A stretch of DNA of 64,000 nt. It comes from Sinotaia quadrata. Lineage: Eukaryota; Mollusca; Gastropoda; Architaenioglossa; Viviparidae. Location of the stretch: contig CM054182.1 of assembly GCA_028829895.1 (NCBI GenBank), positions 3,050,001 to 3,114,000 on the forward strand, written 5' to 3'. Position 1 is the first letter of the stretch, and every line of letters starts with the position of its first letter. Below are positions 22,445-34,996 of the stretch, one piece after another. A program made the position numbers and the translations under genes. The notes below the pieces were generated by a model, which saw only the letters and a program-made list of their open reading frames with translations, ran no database searches and was not told the DNA's origin.

Positions 22445-23080
22445 TAGATCTAACTCTGTAGCCTTCATTGCACAGTTTAACAATAACTACAATGTAGAGC
22501 TAATTCTATAGCCTTCAATGCACAGTTTAACAATAACTACAACGTAGAACTAATTCTATAGCCTTCATTGCACAGTTTAACAATAACTACAATGTAGAGC
22601 TAATTCTATAGCCTTCATTGCACAGTTTAACAATAACTACAATGTAGAAAAATCGGTTAGATCGAATCGTTTTTTTTTCAAATTCGGAAAAGTATTGCAA
22701 TTACAATGTACATATAACTTTATTTAAAATTTCGGAAAAGTATTGCAATTACAATGTACATATAACTTTATTTTAAATTTCGGAAAAGTATTACAATTAC
22801 AATGTACATATAACTTTATTTAAAATTTTGGAAAAGTATTACAATTACAATGTACATATAACTTTATTTTAAATTTCGGAAAAGTATTACTATTACAAGG
22901 TACATATAACTTTTTTTTAAAATTCGAAATCTTTCATAAATAGAGAATTCTTAAGTAGACCGAGTAAAATATACTACAATGTAAGGATGTTGCTTTATGT
23001 ATTTATATTTCATTGACATTTAAAATATACTACAATGTACGGATGTTGCTTTATGTATTTATATTTCATTGACATTTATT
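22445..23080. repeat. Three consecutive minisatellites (50, about 47 and 56 bp)
   Basis: 22445-22650: four copies of a unit with cacagtttaacaataactac. 22670-22935: five copies of a unit with gtattgcaattacaatgtac. 22965-23080: two copies of a unit with gttgctttatgtatttatat. The units share only short motifs such as tacaatgta. Confidence 0.9.
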
Positions 23081-23772
23081 ATCTGAAATGATAGACCAGA
23101 TGGATCGTTTCCCTTCCTGGTTTGTTTGTATTGCGCAGATTCATAAAATTGGGCTATAAATATATCGAAAACGGTCGATACCAAACGCGCAGTTACCACA
23201 GACGCTACAATGCCACAAATAGAGTTCACAAATAAACGTCAAATGACGTAATAAATATGGTGTACCAGAAAGTCAATGTATTTTAAATGTATTATGACCT
23301 TTTCAAATGCTTCACATGTCACTAAATCTCTGTGTTTAGATACAGAGATGGGATGTCAGTTATCGCTGAAGGCGACCGGGGCCATATGGATGGACTGCAA
23401 CTCTGCATGTACACACGCTAAATGATAATTGAATGGGTCATTGTGCTAAAAAATTAAAACCAACTGTACTAATTAATGGATTTTTAAAATTTAAATTAAC
23501 TACTTTTTATAGACATATTGATTAATTTAAGAACACGTGTTTAATTCAGACTGATTTGGTAAAAATTAGAATGTCAAACATGCTAAAACTAAGCCTGCCC
23601 GTGGGCCCCGGCCCATTTCATCCCAACGACGCTGAACGGGTTAAAGCAACTTAGTATTTATTTTGATGTATATGTACATCGTCATTATGGTGATTTAACC
23701 CCATCTCCCAGCATTCGGCATGCAAAACCGGAAAATTGCGGTATACGCACTCATTTATTATTGCAAGACTGC
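23081..23772. other. No recognisable gene
   Basis: Mixed composition; no supported feature. Confidence 0.45.
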
Positions 23773-23862
23773 AATGTGGCATGGAAATAGATGACGTGGA
23801 TTTCCTAGGGACTGCAATGTGGCATGGGAATAGATGACGTGGATTTCCTAGGGTCTGCAGTT
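23773..23862. repeat. 44-bp duplication
   Basis: Two near-identical copies of a unit with gactgcaatgtggcatgg and gatgacgtggatttccta. Confidence 0.92.
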
Positions 23863-24039
23863 TCAAACAAGTTGCCAATACATAAATATTTATTTCAGGA
23901 TACAACTACTTATCAAGGCCGGGGGGGGGGTAATTTGGGGGTCTTCAGACAACAAGAATCGAATAGTACATTCCCTTTGCAAGGCTACAGCTAGTTATCG
24001 AAGCCAAAAGAATTAGTTTTGGGAACCGTCAAATCTCAA

Positions 24040-24680
24040 ACAGGAAATAAGCGCTACTCATTTCTTGTGTCAAGGACGTAATTAGTTTGACAGAAGAAAG
24101 AAGCCGCGTTGCCCCTGTCCTCAGTGTTTTCACCTTGCCTGAGTAGAAAGAATTCATATCATTTTCTCTTTTTTTTTTTACCGTGCATGAGTAGAAAAAA
24201 GCTACATTGTCCCTGTTCTTAGGTATTTTGACCTTACCTGAATAAAAGAAAGCCACATTGTCCCTGTTCTCAGTGGTTTTGCCTGCGCAGAAAAAAGTCC
24301 CACTGTCCCTGTTCTCAGCGTTTTTATCTCGCCTGAATAGAAAGAAGTCCCACTGTTTTTGTTTTTACTGTTATGACCTTGCCTGCGCAGAAAAAAAAGG
24401 TCCCACTGTTGTTGTTCTCAGAGTTTTGGACCTTACCTTAAGAGACAGAAGTCACACTTTTTATATTATCCATATTTTTACCGTACACTAAGTAAAAAGA
24501 ATCCCCACTGTCCTGTTCTCAGTGATTTTGGCCTTGCCTTCATAGACAGAAGTCTTTCTATATTCTCAAAGCCTTGAGCTTAACTTTAGTAGAAAGAAGT
24601 CATTTGTCCATGTTCTCAAAGTTATAAGCTTGTCTTAGTATAAAGAATTTGCATGGTCCCAAATCAATGTTTTGTATTTT
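24040..24680. repeat. Degenerate ~55-65-bp minisatellite
   Basis: About ten diverged copies marked by agaaagaagtcccactgtcc followed by ttctcagtgttttgaccttg-like text. Every copy differs, so this is an old array. Confidence 0.85.
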
Positions 24681-25574
24681 AAACTGCTAATAATCCAATA
24701 GTAAATATATTATATTTCAAAATGAAATGTTTACGTCGTCAAAATGCATATATCTTCTTTTAAGTATTTTTATTCCCCTCGCAATTTAAGACTGCTAATG
24801 CTTTGCTTAGCAAAACTTTCTCTACCAATTCCGTGTTGTATTTTAAGGAGTCTATCGCCAAACTGTTCACTTGGAAGGAATTCAAGGAGAAAAGTTCAAG
24901 TTTGCCTATGGTGTGAAAAGAATACTAAATTCAACTAATTTAACTCCATTTATAGGAGAACACGTGACTTGACTCCATTAGTGTGGAAATACATAACGGC
25001 TCACCATATGCACACTTATATGTTGTCCTTTGCTAAGGGACTGGAGCCAGTGTGTGTTTGGTGGGCGGGGATGGTTAGCGTCATTAACATCCTAAAACTG
25101 AACCCAGCTATTTTTTTTTAATGACTTTTTTGACCGGATAAGATTACACTAAAGAAAATGAAATCCATTTTTCTAAGAAAAGGAAAACAACACGAATTAA
25201 ACAGTCAGTGCAGTAGGCCATGAAACAGTCAGATTACAAATCAAGAATGCTAATCTCTCCACAGTCTGTCAGCCTGTCGAACGTCTGCGTCCGAAAGATA
25301 ATCAGCCAAATAGAACTGGGACTTCCTTCTTATGTTCCGCACAACGACTGATTTTATGCCTGTGTGTGTGGTATTTATATCTGTAGAAATAAATATGTAA
25401 TTACTTCCAGCATACATAAATCATGAAATATAAAGTGCAGTTAGATGAAACTAATGTATGGTGTGATGTTTATTTTAGTGTTCTCGAAACATCAAGTTCC
25501 AAAACATTTTTTAGAAATAAAATTATGCAAAACGGTATATTTCTACGTAGCATACGACAGATGAACGTATTAAT
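24681..25574. other. No recognisable gene
   Basis: AT-rich. Short ORFs at 24744-24938 and 25423-25620 lack domains and splice context. Confidence 0.45.
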
Positions 25575-26222
25575 GCATAAAGAAATGATTTGGAGAATAA
25601 TGTACAATGTGTTACATTAGAACATGGAAGAAGTGATTTTAGAGAATAATGTACAATGTGTTACATTACAACATGAAAGAAATGATTTGGAGAATAATGT
25701 ACCATGTGTTACATTACAACATGAAAGAAGTAATTTTAGAGAATAATGTACCATGTGTTACATTACAACATGAAAAAAGTAATTTTAGAGAATAATGTAC
25801 CATGTGTTACATTACAACATGAAAGAAGTGATTTTAGAGAATAATGTACAATGTGTTACAACATGAAAGAAGTGATTTTAGAGAATAATGTACAATGTGT
25901 TACAACATGAAAGAAGTGATTTTAGAGAATAATTTACAATGTGTTATATTACAACATGAAAGAAGTTATTTTAGAGAATAATGTACAATGTGTTACAACA
26001 TGAAAAGGATGATTTTAGAGAATAATGTACAATGTATTACAACATGAAAAGGATGATTTAGAGAATAATGTACAATGTATTACAACATGAAAAGGATGAT
26101 TTTAGAGAATAAAGTACAATGTATTACAACATGAAAAGGATGTGTGTTACAACATGAAAAGGATGATTTTAGAGAATAATGATCAATGTGTTACAACATG
26201 AAAAGGATGATTTAGAAAATAA
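25575..26222. repeat. ~36-50-bp minisatellite, about 14 copies
   Basis: The unit contains gattttagagaataatgtac and aatgtgttacaacatgaaa. Copies differ by presence or absence of an 8-bp insert (attacaac type), giving two length classes. Confidence 0.9.
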
Positions 26223-26684
26223 CACCAGGAAGTTGTTTTAATGCTTATCACACCCTATACGTAATTATAATGCACTATAACACTTGATTATGTACTATCA
26301 TACTATTACAGCATAACATAGCATGGTATTATAGTATAACATAGAATGATATTATAGAACACATGATGACAATATAGCATAATATAGTTTGGCATTAGAG
26401 CACATTATAATATGGCATTTTAGTATAACACATTGTGGTATTACAACACAGGACATGGTGGATTACAGCATAACATGTTATATTAATTATAATATATAAT
26501 TATGTGACAGTTTAAAACATGATGGATTACAGCTTGGCACATGATGATATTATAACAAGTATCATTATTATAACAATACGTGATTGTACCACCACCTATT
26601 ATGAGACTGAATATTAGCAAAACACCTGATGAAATAACATAACACTGTGCAATGACATTAAATCATGATTATTAGTTATAATGA
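26223..26684. repeat. AT-rich degenerate repetitive stretch
   Basis: Recurrent gcataacat / tattatag words suggest a decayed array. Nothing coding. Confidence 0.5.
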
Positions 26685-26930
26685 TGTAATACAATGCTTT
26701 GTTGTATTACAAAGTACTACGTAACAGTACCACGTCATAAAGTGCGGTCATCTTAAAGTATAATGGTGTAATACAATGCTTTGTTGTATTACAAAGTAAT
26801 ACGTAACAGTACCACGTCATAAAGTGCGGTCATCTTAAAGTATAATGGTGTAATACAATGCTTTGTTGTATTACAAATTAATACGTAACAGTACCATGTC
26901 ATAAAGTGCGGTCGTATGAAAGCATAATAT
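26685..26930. repeat. 82-bp repeat x3 with an internal hairpin
   Basis: Three copies of an 82-bp unit. Each contains a 10-bp perfect inverted repeat, TGTAATACAA and TTGTATTACA, around a 7-nt loop (tgctttg). Confidence 0.92.
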
Positions 26931-27069
26931 GAGAAAGATCTATAGCACAACAAGTATATAATGTCAAATATACAATATCACAGATTACGTCATGATACGT
27001 GATGGGTCTATAACATTACAAGTGTCTACATTGTTATAGCTTTCCTAGCGACACTATTACAGTTTTATA

Positions 27070-27245
27070 TGAAAGTATTACAGCATAATAGTATTAGTAT
27101 ACTATAACAATGGTATTACAGCATAATAGCATTAGTATACTATAACAATGGTATTACAGCATAATAGCATAGTATACTATAACAATGGCATTACAGCATA
27201 ATAGCATAGTATACTATAACAATGGTATTACAGTATAATAGGTGA
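27070..27245. repeat. ~38-bp minisatellite, four to five copies
   Basis: The unit contains tattacagcataatagcat and tatactataacaatg. Confidence 0.9.
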
Positions 27246-27402
27246 CGGCATTTGAGCAGTATGTCATATTATAGCAAATTATGTAATAGCGTTACAATTT
27301 ATAATAGCAAGGTAGACAAGCGTATCATGTAATAGTGTCACATCAATAAAAAGCATATTTATGAGCGTAAAATAGCATATTATATAATGATATTATGGCA
27401 TT

Positions 27403-27590
27403 CATCTACTTGGAACTGATCTGGACTGCATTAGCAAGTTCTAGCATATTCTCCACTGAGCTGTTTACTCCAACTCTGGCACTTTATCAAATATCATCAT
27501 AAGCAGTACCCAAGTTCGGGTCACGTTATTATTTGTAACAAATATATAATTATTAAGTTTAGAAATAGGGATAGGCAAATTTACTCCGCC
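27403..27590 (-). repeat. Interspersed repeat family, copy 1 (short)
   Basis: On the minus strand this matches the about 190-bp core shared with 46490-46922 (minus), 52431-53510 (plus) and 54000-55085 (plus). Shared landmarks are aaatttgcctatccctattt, a cttgggcactgcttatgatg segment, and gagaatatgctagaacttgc. It stops at about 27403, so it lacks the right half seen in the others. No TIR or coding capacity was recognised. Confidence 0.75.
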
Positions 27591-28329
27591 ACAGAGAGGA
27601 AAGCTGAGATTGCCTCCTATCTGGCACTTTTTGAGAGATTAGTAAAAAAATACAGTTTGCCAGAGGATAAGTGGTCATTCTGCCTGTCACAGGGTTTTTG
27701 TGGCAAGGCTTAGAGAATGCAGACACAAGACTCTGGGTTGCAAGTTCAGTGCAATTATAAATACTTATCTTGTAGATCCAAAAGACTTAACAGAAAAAAG
27801 ACTGTAACAATTGTTTACACCAACAAAGATGGGACTCCGATGCATACAGAGTTGTAAAAATCTAAGTCAAATCTCAGGGTGTTAATGGCGTCACAGACGA
27901 TGCATGCATGGATGCCCGACTGTCCCACTCGTCTTAGGCAAAAGGTAGCCGAACCTTGCACCCTGGTCATTGCTGCAAAATTATCGCCTGTGACCGCAGC
28001 AGTACCATACATTTAACAAACTACAGGACCTCAACTTGCACCTGGTTACTGCTGCAAAATTGCCGCCTGTGATTGCACAGATTTTTTAATCTAGCACAAA
28101 GTGGGACAGTTAGACAAAATGGACAAGCGATCGTGAGAGAGGCACTCTCTGTTGATGGACCTAAATCAGTGACATGGTCAAAATACAGACAGTAAATATA
28201 GTAATCACTACAGAGTACCAACCCCCCCCCCCAAAATACTACAGATGGTATTTGATGCACTGGACAAAGATTTAGAAGTGCCTTGACGGCTAGAGACTGG
28301 TGGCCAGGACTACATACTAACCTTGAAGA
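27591..28329. repeat. Unassigned interval with an 81-bp-spaced duplication
   Basis: Two copies of a roughly 43-bp segment (ggtcattgctgcaaaattat type) lie at about 27955 and 28036. Short ORFs cover both strands; none shows a recognisable domain. It may be a decayed element of unknown type. Confidence 0.5.
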
Positions 28330-28465
28330 ATATTATAGTGGGCTTTGTTCTCAGCTCTGACAAATTTTGACACACTGACGCAATTAAAACAGCTATGTTA
28401 TGTGGGCTTTGTTTTCAGCTCTGACAAATTTTGACACACTGACGTAATTAAAACAGCCAACATGT
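28330..28465. repeat. 63-bp duplication
   Basis: Two near-identical copies of a unit with tttgacacactgacgcaatt. Confidence 0.9.
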
Positions 28466-29099
28466 GCTGCCAACATCATTAATATTCATTTTAAAAATTA
28501 AAAAATAAATCTATGTATCTCTTGATCCTACTTATTAGGAAAGTTTATTAACCCCTTCATTTACCCGATCTCTGGACATTTCAGGGAAAGTCGTAACGTG
28601 AGCTTTTCCATGCGGACCAATACACTTATGAAACTCTTATATATGCATGTAAAACATGTAACATGAACTCTTTTCCTGTCTAAACATATTTATTCAATAG
28701 TGTCACTGGGGCTAGGCTCTAGGTAATGGCTAGGCTTAGTGTGATTTTGTGATTTAAAATTCCTATCACTTCTTAAATAAATAGTCATTGTACTCACAGA
28801 GATAGTGGGAACACTTTTACTTTGTTTAAACTGTAAGCAAGAGTGAATTAACTGCAGCATCCAGGTTTATTTTTCATTCTGTATTTTACCTGACTCAGAC
28901 GTCATTAACTATTTTGAGTAAATGCTGTACTTTGTATTATTATTATTATTCATCCGTAAATAGCTAAAAAGATGAATTAATTTTTTGCTCTACATTTAAA
29001 AAAAAATAATTCACTGAATGTATTAATCTTAACAGAGGTGTAATGGTACGAGAGTAACCGCCTAACATTTCATTCATCTTTAGATTTTCGGGACTTTAA
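28466..29099. other. No recognisable gene
   Basis: AT-rich with a short (ATT)n at about 28940. Nothing else supported. Confidence 0.45.
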
Positions 29100-29500
29100 A
29101 TACAATAGTACTACTGTAGTATTTAATATATATCATAGTAGAACATCATTAACTAACATATATCATAGTACTATAACATTAATTAATATACAATAGTGCT
29201 ACAGCAGTATTTAACATATATCATAACATATATCATAGTAGAACATCATTAACTAACATATATCATAGTACTATAACATTAACTAATATACAATAGTACT
29301 ACAGCAGTATTTAACATATATCATAGTAGTACAGCATTAACAAACATATATCATAGTACTATAGCATTAACTAACAGATCATATTATAGTACTATAACAT
29401 TAACAAACAGATCATATTCTAGTACTATAACATTAACTAACATATCATATCATAGTACGTTAACATTAACTAACAGATCATATCATCGTACTGCATCATG
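29100..29500. repeat. Degenerate ~35-65-bp AT-rich array
   Basis: Recurrent acatatatcatagtac and acattaactaac words in variable spacing. Confidence 0.85.
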
Positions 29501-29644
29501 AAAAATTATATCTCTTATTGTATTGGAGCGAAAAAAGCGCATCATCTACTGGCATTATAAAATTGTACAGCATGTAACTATAATATGTAAGCTATTAAAT
29601 AGCTGCAAAATCAATGGTTTCTCTCGAAGATTCTAGGCATGGTG

Positions 29645-31852
29645 AGTGGTGATTTTGATCATCTCGGGAAAAGATCGGATTTCGGCCTTGTGGTGATTTT
29701 GATCATCTCAGGAAAAGATCGGATTTCGGCCTAGTGGTGATTTTGATCATCTCAGGAAAAGATCGGATTTCGGCCTAGTGGTGATTTTGATCATCTCAGG
29801 AAAAGATCGGATTTCGGCCTAGTGGTGATTTTGATCATCTCAGGAAAAGATCGGATTTCGGCCTAGTGGTGATTTTGATCATCTCAGGAAAAGATCGGAT
29901 TTCGGCCTAGTGGTGATTTGATCATCTCAGGAAAAGATCGGATTCCGGACTTGTGGTGATTTTGATCATCTCAGGAAAAAATCGGATTTCGGCCTAGTGG
30001 TGATTTTGATCATCTCAGGAAAAGATCGGATTTCGGCCTTGTGTGGTGATTTTGATCATCTCAGGAAAAGATCGGATTTCGGCCTAGTGGTGATTTTGAT
30101 CATCTCAGGAAAAGATCGGATTTCGGCCTTGTGGTGATTTTGATCATCTCAGGAAAAGATCGGATTTCGGCCTAGTGGTGATTTGATCATCTCAGGAAAA
30201 GATCGGATTCCGGACTTGTGGTGATTTTGATCATCTCAGGAAAAAATCGGATTTCGGCCTAGTGGTGATTTTGATCATCTCAGGAAAAGATCGGATTTCG
30301 GCTTTGTGTGGTGATTTTGATCATCTCAGGAAAAGATCGGATTTCGGCCTAGTGGTGATTTTGATCATCTCAGGAAAAGATCGGATTTCGGCCTTGTGGT
30401 GATTTTGATCATCTCAGGAAAAGATCGGATTCCGGCCTTGTGTTGATTTTGATCATCTCAGGAAAAAATCGGATTTCGGCCTAGTGGTGATTTTGATCAT
30501 CTCAGGAAAAGATCGGATTTCGGCCTTGTGTGGTGATTTTGATCATCTCAGGAAAAGATCGGATTTCGGCCTAGTAGTGATTTTGATCATCTCAGGAAAA
30601 GATCGGATTTCGGCCTAGTGGTGATTTTGATCATCTCAGGAAAAGATCGGATTTCGGCCTTGTGGTGATTTTGATCATCTCAGGAAAAGATCGGATTTCG
30701 GCCTTGTGGTGATTTTGATCATCTCAGGAAAAAATCGGATTTCGGCCTAGTGGTGATTTTGATCATCTCAGGAAAAGATCGGATTTCGGCCTTGTGTGGT
30801 GATTTTGATCATCTCAGGAAAAGATCGGATTTCGGCCTTGTGGTGATTTTGATCATCTCAGGAAAAGATCGGATTTCGGCCTTGTGGTGATTTTGATCAT
30901 CTCAGGAAAAGATCGGATTTCGGCCTTGTGGTGATTTTGATCATCTCAGGAAAAGATCGGATTTCGGCCTTGTGTGGTGATTTTGATCATCTCAGGAAAA
31001 GATCGGATTTCGGCCTAGTAGTGATTTTGATCATCTCAGGAAAAGATCGGATTTCGGCCTAGTGGTGATTTTGATCATCTCAGGAAAAGATCGGATTTCG
31101 GCCTTGTGGTGATTTTGATCATCTCAGGAAAAGATCGGATTCCGGCCTTGTGGTGATTTTGATCATCTCAGGAAAAAATCGGATTTCGGCCTAGTGGTGA
31201 TTTTGATCATCTCAGGAAAAGATCGGATTTCGGCCTTGTGTGGTGATTTTGATCATCTCAGGAAAAGATCGGATTTCGGCCTTGTGGTGATTTTGATCAT
31301 CTCAGGAAAAGATCGGATTTCGGCCTTGTGGTGATTTTGATCATCTCAGGAAAAGATCGGATTTCGGCCTAGTGGTGATTTTGATCATCTCAGGAAAAGA
31401 TCGGATTTCGGCCTTGTGTGGTGATTTTGATCATCTCAGGAAAAGATCGGATTTCGGCCTAGTAGTGATTTTGATCATCTCAGGAAAAGATCGGATTTCG
31501 GCCTAGTGGTGATTTTGATCATCTCAGGAAAAGATCGGATTTCGGCCTTGTGGTGATTTTGATCATCTCAGGAAAAGATCGGATTCCGGCCTTGTGGTGA
31601 TTTTGATCATCTCAGGAAAAAATCGGATTTCGGCCTAGTGGTGATTTTGATCATCTCAGGAAAAGATCGGATTTCGGCCTAGTGGTGATTTTGATCATCT
31701 CAGGAAAAGATCGGATTTCGGCCTTGTGGTGATTTTGATCATCTCAGGAAAAGATTGGATTTCGGCCTTGTGGTGATTTTGATCATCTCAGGAAAAGATC
31801 GGATTTCGGCCTAGTGGTGATTTTGATCATCTCAGGAAAAGATCGGATTTCG
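29645..31852. repeat. 44-bp satellite, about 50 copies, with 444-bp higher-order repeat
   Basis: The unit contains gattttgatcatctcaggaa and gatcggatttcggcct. About fifty copies are nearly identical, with a minority of 46-bp units (extra gt). Variants mark phase: ctagtagtg occurs at 30571, 31015 and 31459, exactly 444 bp apart. That equals ten units, eight of 44 bp and two of 46 bp. Other markers (aaaaaatcgg, gattccgg) recur in register within these blocks. The palindrome TGATCA is in every unit. No open frame spans it. Confidence 0.97.
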
Positions 31853-32084
31853 AGTTCTGCGAACATAATGTCCACTTGCGCACCGCATCGCATAGAAATT
31901 GTTCACAGGTGAGAAAGCCGGAATATTTGTGGAATTTAAGAATTGCATAATCTGGTGACTATTCAATACACCTAGTTAATGGACAAGTTACCAGAGTCTG
32001 TATGCATCTGCATCCGTATAAATATTGTTCCAATCCAACTGTCGCCACAAGCAGAGGATGCACGATTTAAAAATTGTGTTGTCT
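31853..32084. other. No recognisable gene
   Basis: Short unique spacer between two arrays. Confidence 0.4.
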
Positions 32085-32425
32085 GTAATCATACTGATAA
32101 ACACCATAAGCTTTTGTGTTGTCTGTAATCATACTGATAAACAACATAAGCTTTTGTGTTGTCTGTAATCATACTGATAAACAACATAAGCTTTTGTGTT
32201 GTCTGTAATCATACTGATAAACAACATAAGCTTTTGTGTTGTCTGTAATCATACTGATAAACAACATAAGCTTTTGTATTGTCTGTAACCACACTGGTAA
32301 ATGCCATAAGCGTTTGTATTGTCTGTAACCAAACTGGTAAACGTCATAAGATTTCGTAGTTTCTATAACCATACTGGTAAACGTCATAAACGTCTGTATT
32401 GTCTGTAAACACACTGGTAAACGTC
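32085..32425. repeat. 40-bp minisatellite, eight copies
   Basis: The unit contains gtctgtaatcatactgataa and acaacataagcttttgt. The left five copies are near-perfect and the right three are diverged. Confidence 0.93.
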
Positions 32426-32734
32426 ATTGTAACTCATATTGCAGTAATCGAATCTAAAAACACTTGAACCACCTATTCTGTTTTTGTACATTCTCCCTCT
32501 ACCTTACACTGAGATAAGGGAGATAATTATCCCCTAAATCTTCATATACAGATACAGATATAGGTAAAGATTTGTATATAGACATAGATATGCGAGATAT
32601 AGATCTTGCATTTAGAAATCCACGTAACAGAAATTGTATTAGATGTTTATTTTGTTTAAACAGCTGTCTTTGTTTCCATATATTTATTTTGTGGTTTTCT
32701 TAACTAGATCTAATGATAGTAGGCGTACATTTTA
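32426..32734. other. Spacer leading into the next array
   Basis: AT-rich. The ORF opening at 32643 has a hydrophobic N-terminal stretch before entering the 42-bp array (see next feature). Confidence 0.4.
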
Positions 32735-33127
32735 CTATCGGTTACAGTATTGTTTAGTATCCATTACTAATATGTGTAGTCAATTACAGTACTGTTTAGT
32801 ATCCATTACTAATATGTGTAGTCAATTACAGTACTGTTTAGTATCCATTACTAATATGTGTAGTCAATTACAGTACTGTTTAGTATCCATTACTAATATG
32901 TGTAGTCAATTACAGTACTGTTTAGTATCCATTACTAATATGTGTAGTCAATTACAGTACTGTTTAGTATCCATTACTAATATGTGTAGTCAATTACAGT
33001 ACTGTTTAGTATCCATTACTAATATGTGTAGTCAATTACAGTACTGTTTAGTATCCATTACTAATATGTGTAATCAATTACAGTTCTGTTTAGTATCCAT
33101 TACTAATATGTGTAGTCAATTACACTA
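32735..33127. repeat. 42-bp minisatellite, nine copies, in an open frame
   Basis: The unit contains tagtatccattactaatatg. Because 42 is a multiple of three, it sustains a 162-codon ORF (32643-33131) with a 14-residue repeat, QYCLVSITNMCSQL. The ORF's first 23 residues are hydrophobic, but Kozak, splice and downstream signals are lacking, so I treat it as an array by-product. Confidence 0.92.
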
Positions 33128-33437
33128 CTGAAATTAAAGTGGGTGTAATTCATTAGAAATAATGAAGTGAATATTGACAGATATAATGTATTAATATAAA
33201 TTATTTTGTTTTCTATTTCTATGGATTGCTGATTATGCTTCCCTATTAGTTCTTTCTTTGTCGAGATTGAAAGATAAGAGTGTGGAGCGGGGAGTGTGGA
33301 TGCAGACGTATACTTAGATAAGGTCTTCTAGTGCTCAGTCCATTGTCTTGTTGTGTTATATCTTTCCATCTAGCGTGTCAAGTCTTTCATTCCAATGATT
33401 TGTGTTTCCTTCCTGTGCGTGATATCTTTCCACGTAG

Positions 33438-34150
33438 AGCGTCATGTGTTGTCATCCAGTGTGTCGTGTGTTGTCATCCAGTGTGTCATGTGTTGTCATC
33501 CAGTGTATCATGTGTTGTCATCCAGTGTGTCGAGTGTTGTCATCCAGTGTGTCGTGTGTTGTCATCCAGTGTCTTGTGTCTTTCAAGTCTAGTGTGTCAT
33601 GTCTGTCCATTTAATGCATTGAATATATCCGTCATAACTAGCCATCTCTTGTGTCACAGCTATCTATCTCCAGTGTCATGTATAGCCATCTCTTGCGTCA
33701 TGTCAGACAATCTCTTGTCATGTCTATCCATCTTTTGTGTCACAGATATCCATTTCAAGTGTCATGTCTAGCCATCTCTTGTATCATACCTACCCATCTC
33801 AAGTGTCATGTCTGTCCATCTTGTTTGTCACATATATATAATCTTTTGTCATGTCTAGCCATTTGTTGTGTCACATCTATAATCTCTTGTCATGTCTAGC
33901 CATCTCTTGTGTCGCAGCTATTCATCTCAAATGTCATGTCGTCCATCTTCTGAATCACAGCTATCATCTCTTGTCATGTCTATCCATTAATCTTTTGTAA
34001 TATCTTGTGTCACAGCTATCCATTGCAAGTGTCATGTCTAGCTATCTCTTGCGTCATGTCTATCCATCTCTTGTGTCGCATCTATCCATCTCCAGTGACA
34101 TGTGTCATGTTTATCCATCTCTTGTGTCATGTCTATCCTGCTTGGGGTAT
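33438..34150. repeat. 22-bp array grading into a degenerate related array
   Basis: 33438-33580 has about seven copies of gtgttgtcatccagtgtgtc. It continues as a longer degenerate array (catctcttgtgtcatgtcta words) to about 34150. This generates Val/Cys/His/Ser-rich ORFs with no support as genes. Confidence 0.85.
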
Positions 34151-34204
34151 GACCATATGTCTTAGAAGGTCACGTCTAGCTAATGCGTCAAGTCTATGCG
34201 TCAG

Positions 34205-34418
34205 AGAAAGAAATGTTCATATCACTTCTTTTTACATGTTCATATAAAGTCCGAAGTTATTACCACTACTCAGAAGGAGTGTTCATATCACTTCTTTTTA
34301 CATGTTCATATAAAGTCCGAAGTTATTACCACTACTCAGAAGGAGTGTTCATATCACTTCTTTTTACATGTTCATATAAAGACCGAAGTTATTGCCACTA
34401 CTCAGAAGGAGAGTTCTT
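34205..34418. repeat. 66-bp repeat x3
   Basis: Three near-perfect copies of a unit with cacttctttttacatgttca; the unit is a multiple of three, producing overlapping repetitive ORFs. Confidence 0.93.
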
Positions 34419-34626
34419 CACCATTTTTCGATGAAATATTCACCAACTTCATAGCCTGTACCAGAAGCAGCTGGAACAATTCTGTAGGCCTACATATTGA
34501 TAGGTTGTCTTTAAGTGAGGATTTCATACCAAAACTTTCTCTGTGCTGGTCTGGAACTTAAGTTATTTATAGTATTTCTCTTGGACTACATTGAGCGGAA
34601 CGCGTCTGGTTTCTCTTATTAAGTGA

Positions 34627-34996
34627 CTTTCGTACTAAGAGTCTTGGTATGGCGCCAGACTTTCGTACTAAGAGTCTTGGTATGGCGCCAGACTTTCGTA
34701 CTAAGAGTCTTGGTATGGCGCCAGACTTTCGTACTAAGAGTCTTGGTATGGCGCCAGACTTTCGTACTAAGAGTCTTGGTATGGCGCCAGACTTTCGTAC
34801 TAAGAGTCTTGGTATGGCGCCAGACTTTCGTACTAAGAGTCTTGGTATGGCGCCAGACTTTCGTACTAAGAGTCTTGGTATGGCGCCAGACTTTCGTACT
34901 AAGAGTCTTGTTATGGCGCCAGACTTTCGTACTAAGAGTCTTGTTATGGCGCCAGACTTTCGTACTAAGAGTCTTGTTATGGCGCCAGACTTTCGC
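34627..34996. repeat. 33-bp minisatellite, eleven copies, open in several frames
   Basis: The unit contains gactttcgtactaagagtct and the 8-bp palindrome tggcgcca. The first eight copies carry cttggta and the last three cttgtta. At 33 bp it sustains ORFs in two plus frames and one minus frame (11-residue repeats such as MAPDFRTKSLG). Simultaneous openness in several frames argues against coding constraint. Confidence 0.93.

Noticed and set aside
29645..31852. CRISPR-like regular array
   Set aside because: Units are contiguous with no unique spacers, the context is eukaryotic, and no cas-like genes are present. It is a tandem satellite.
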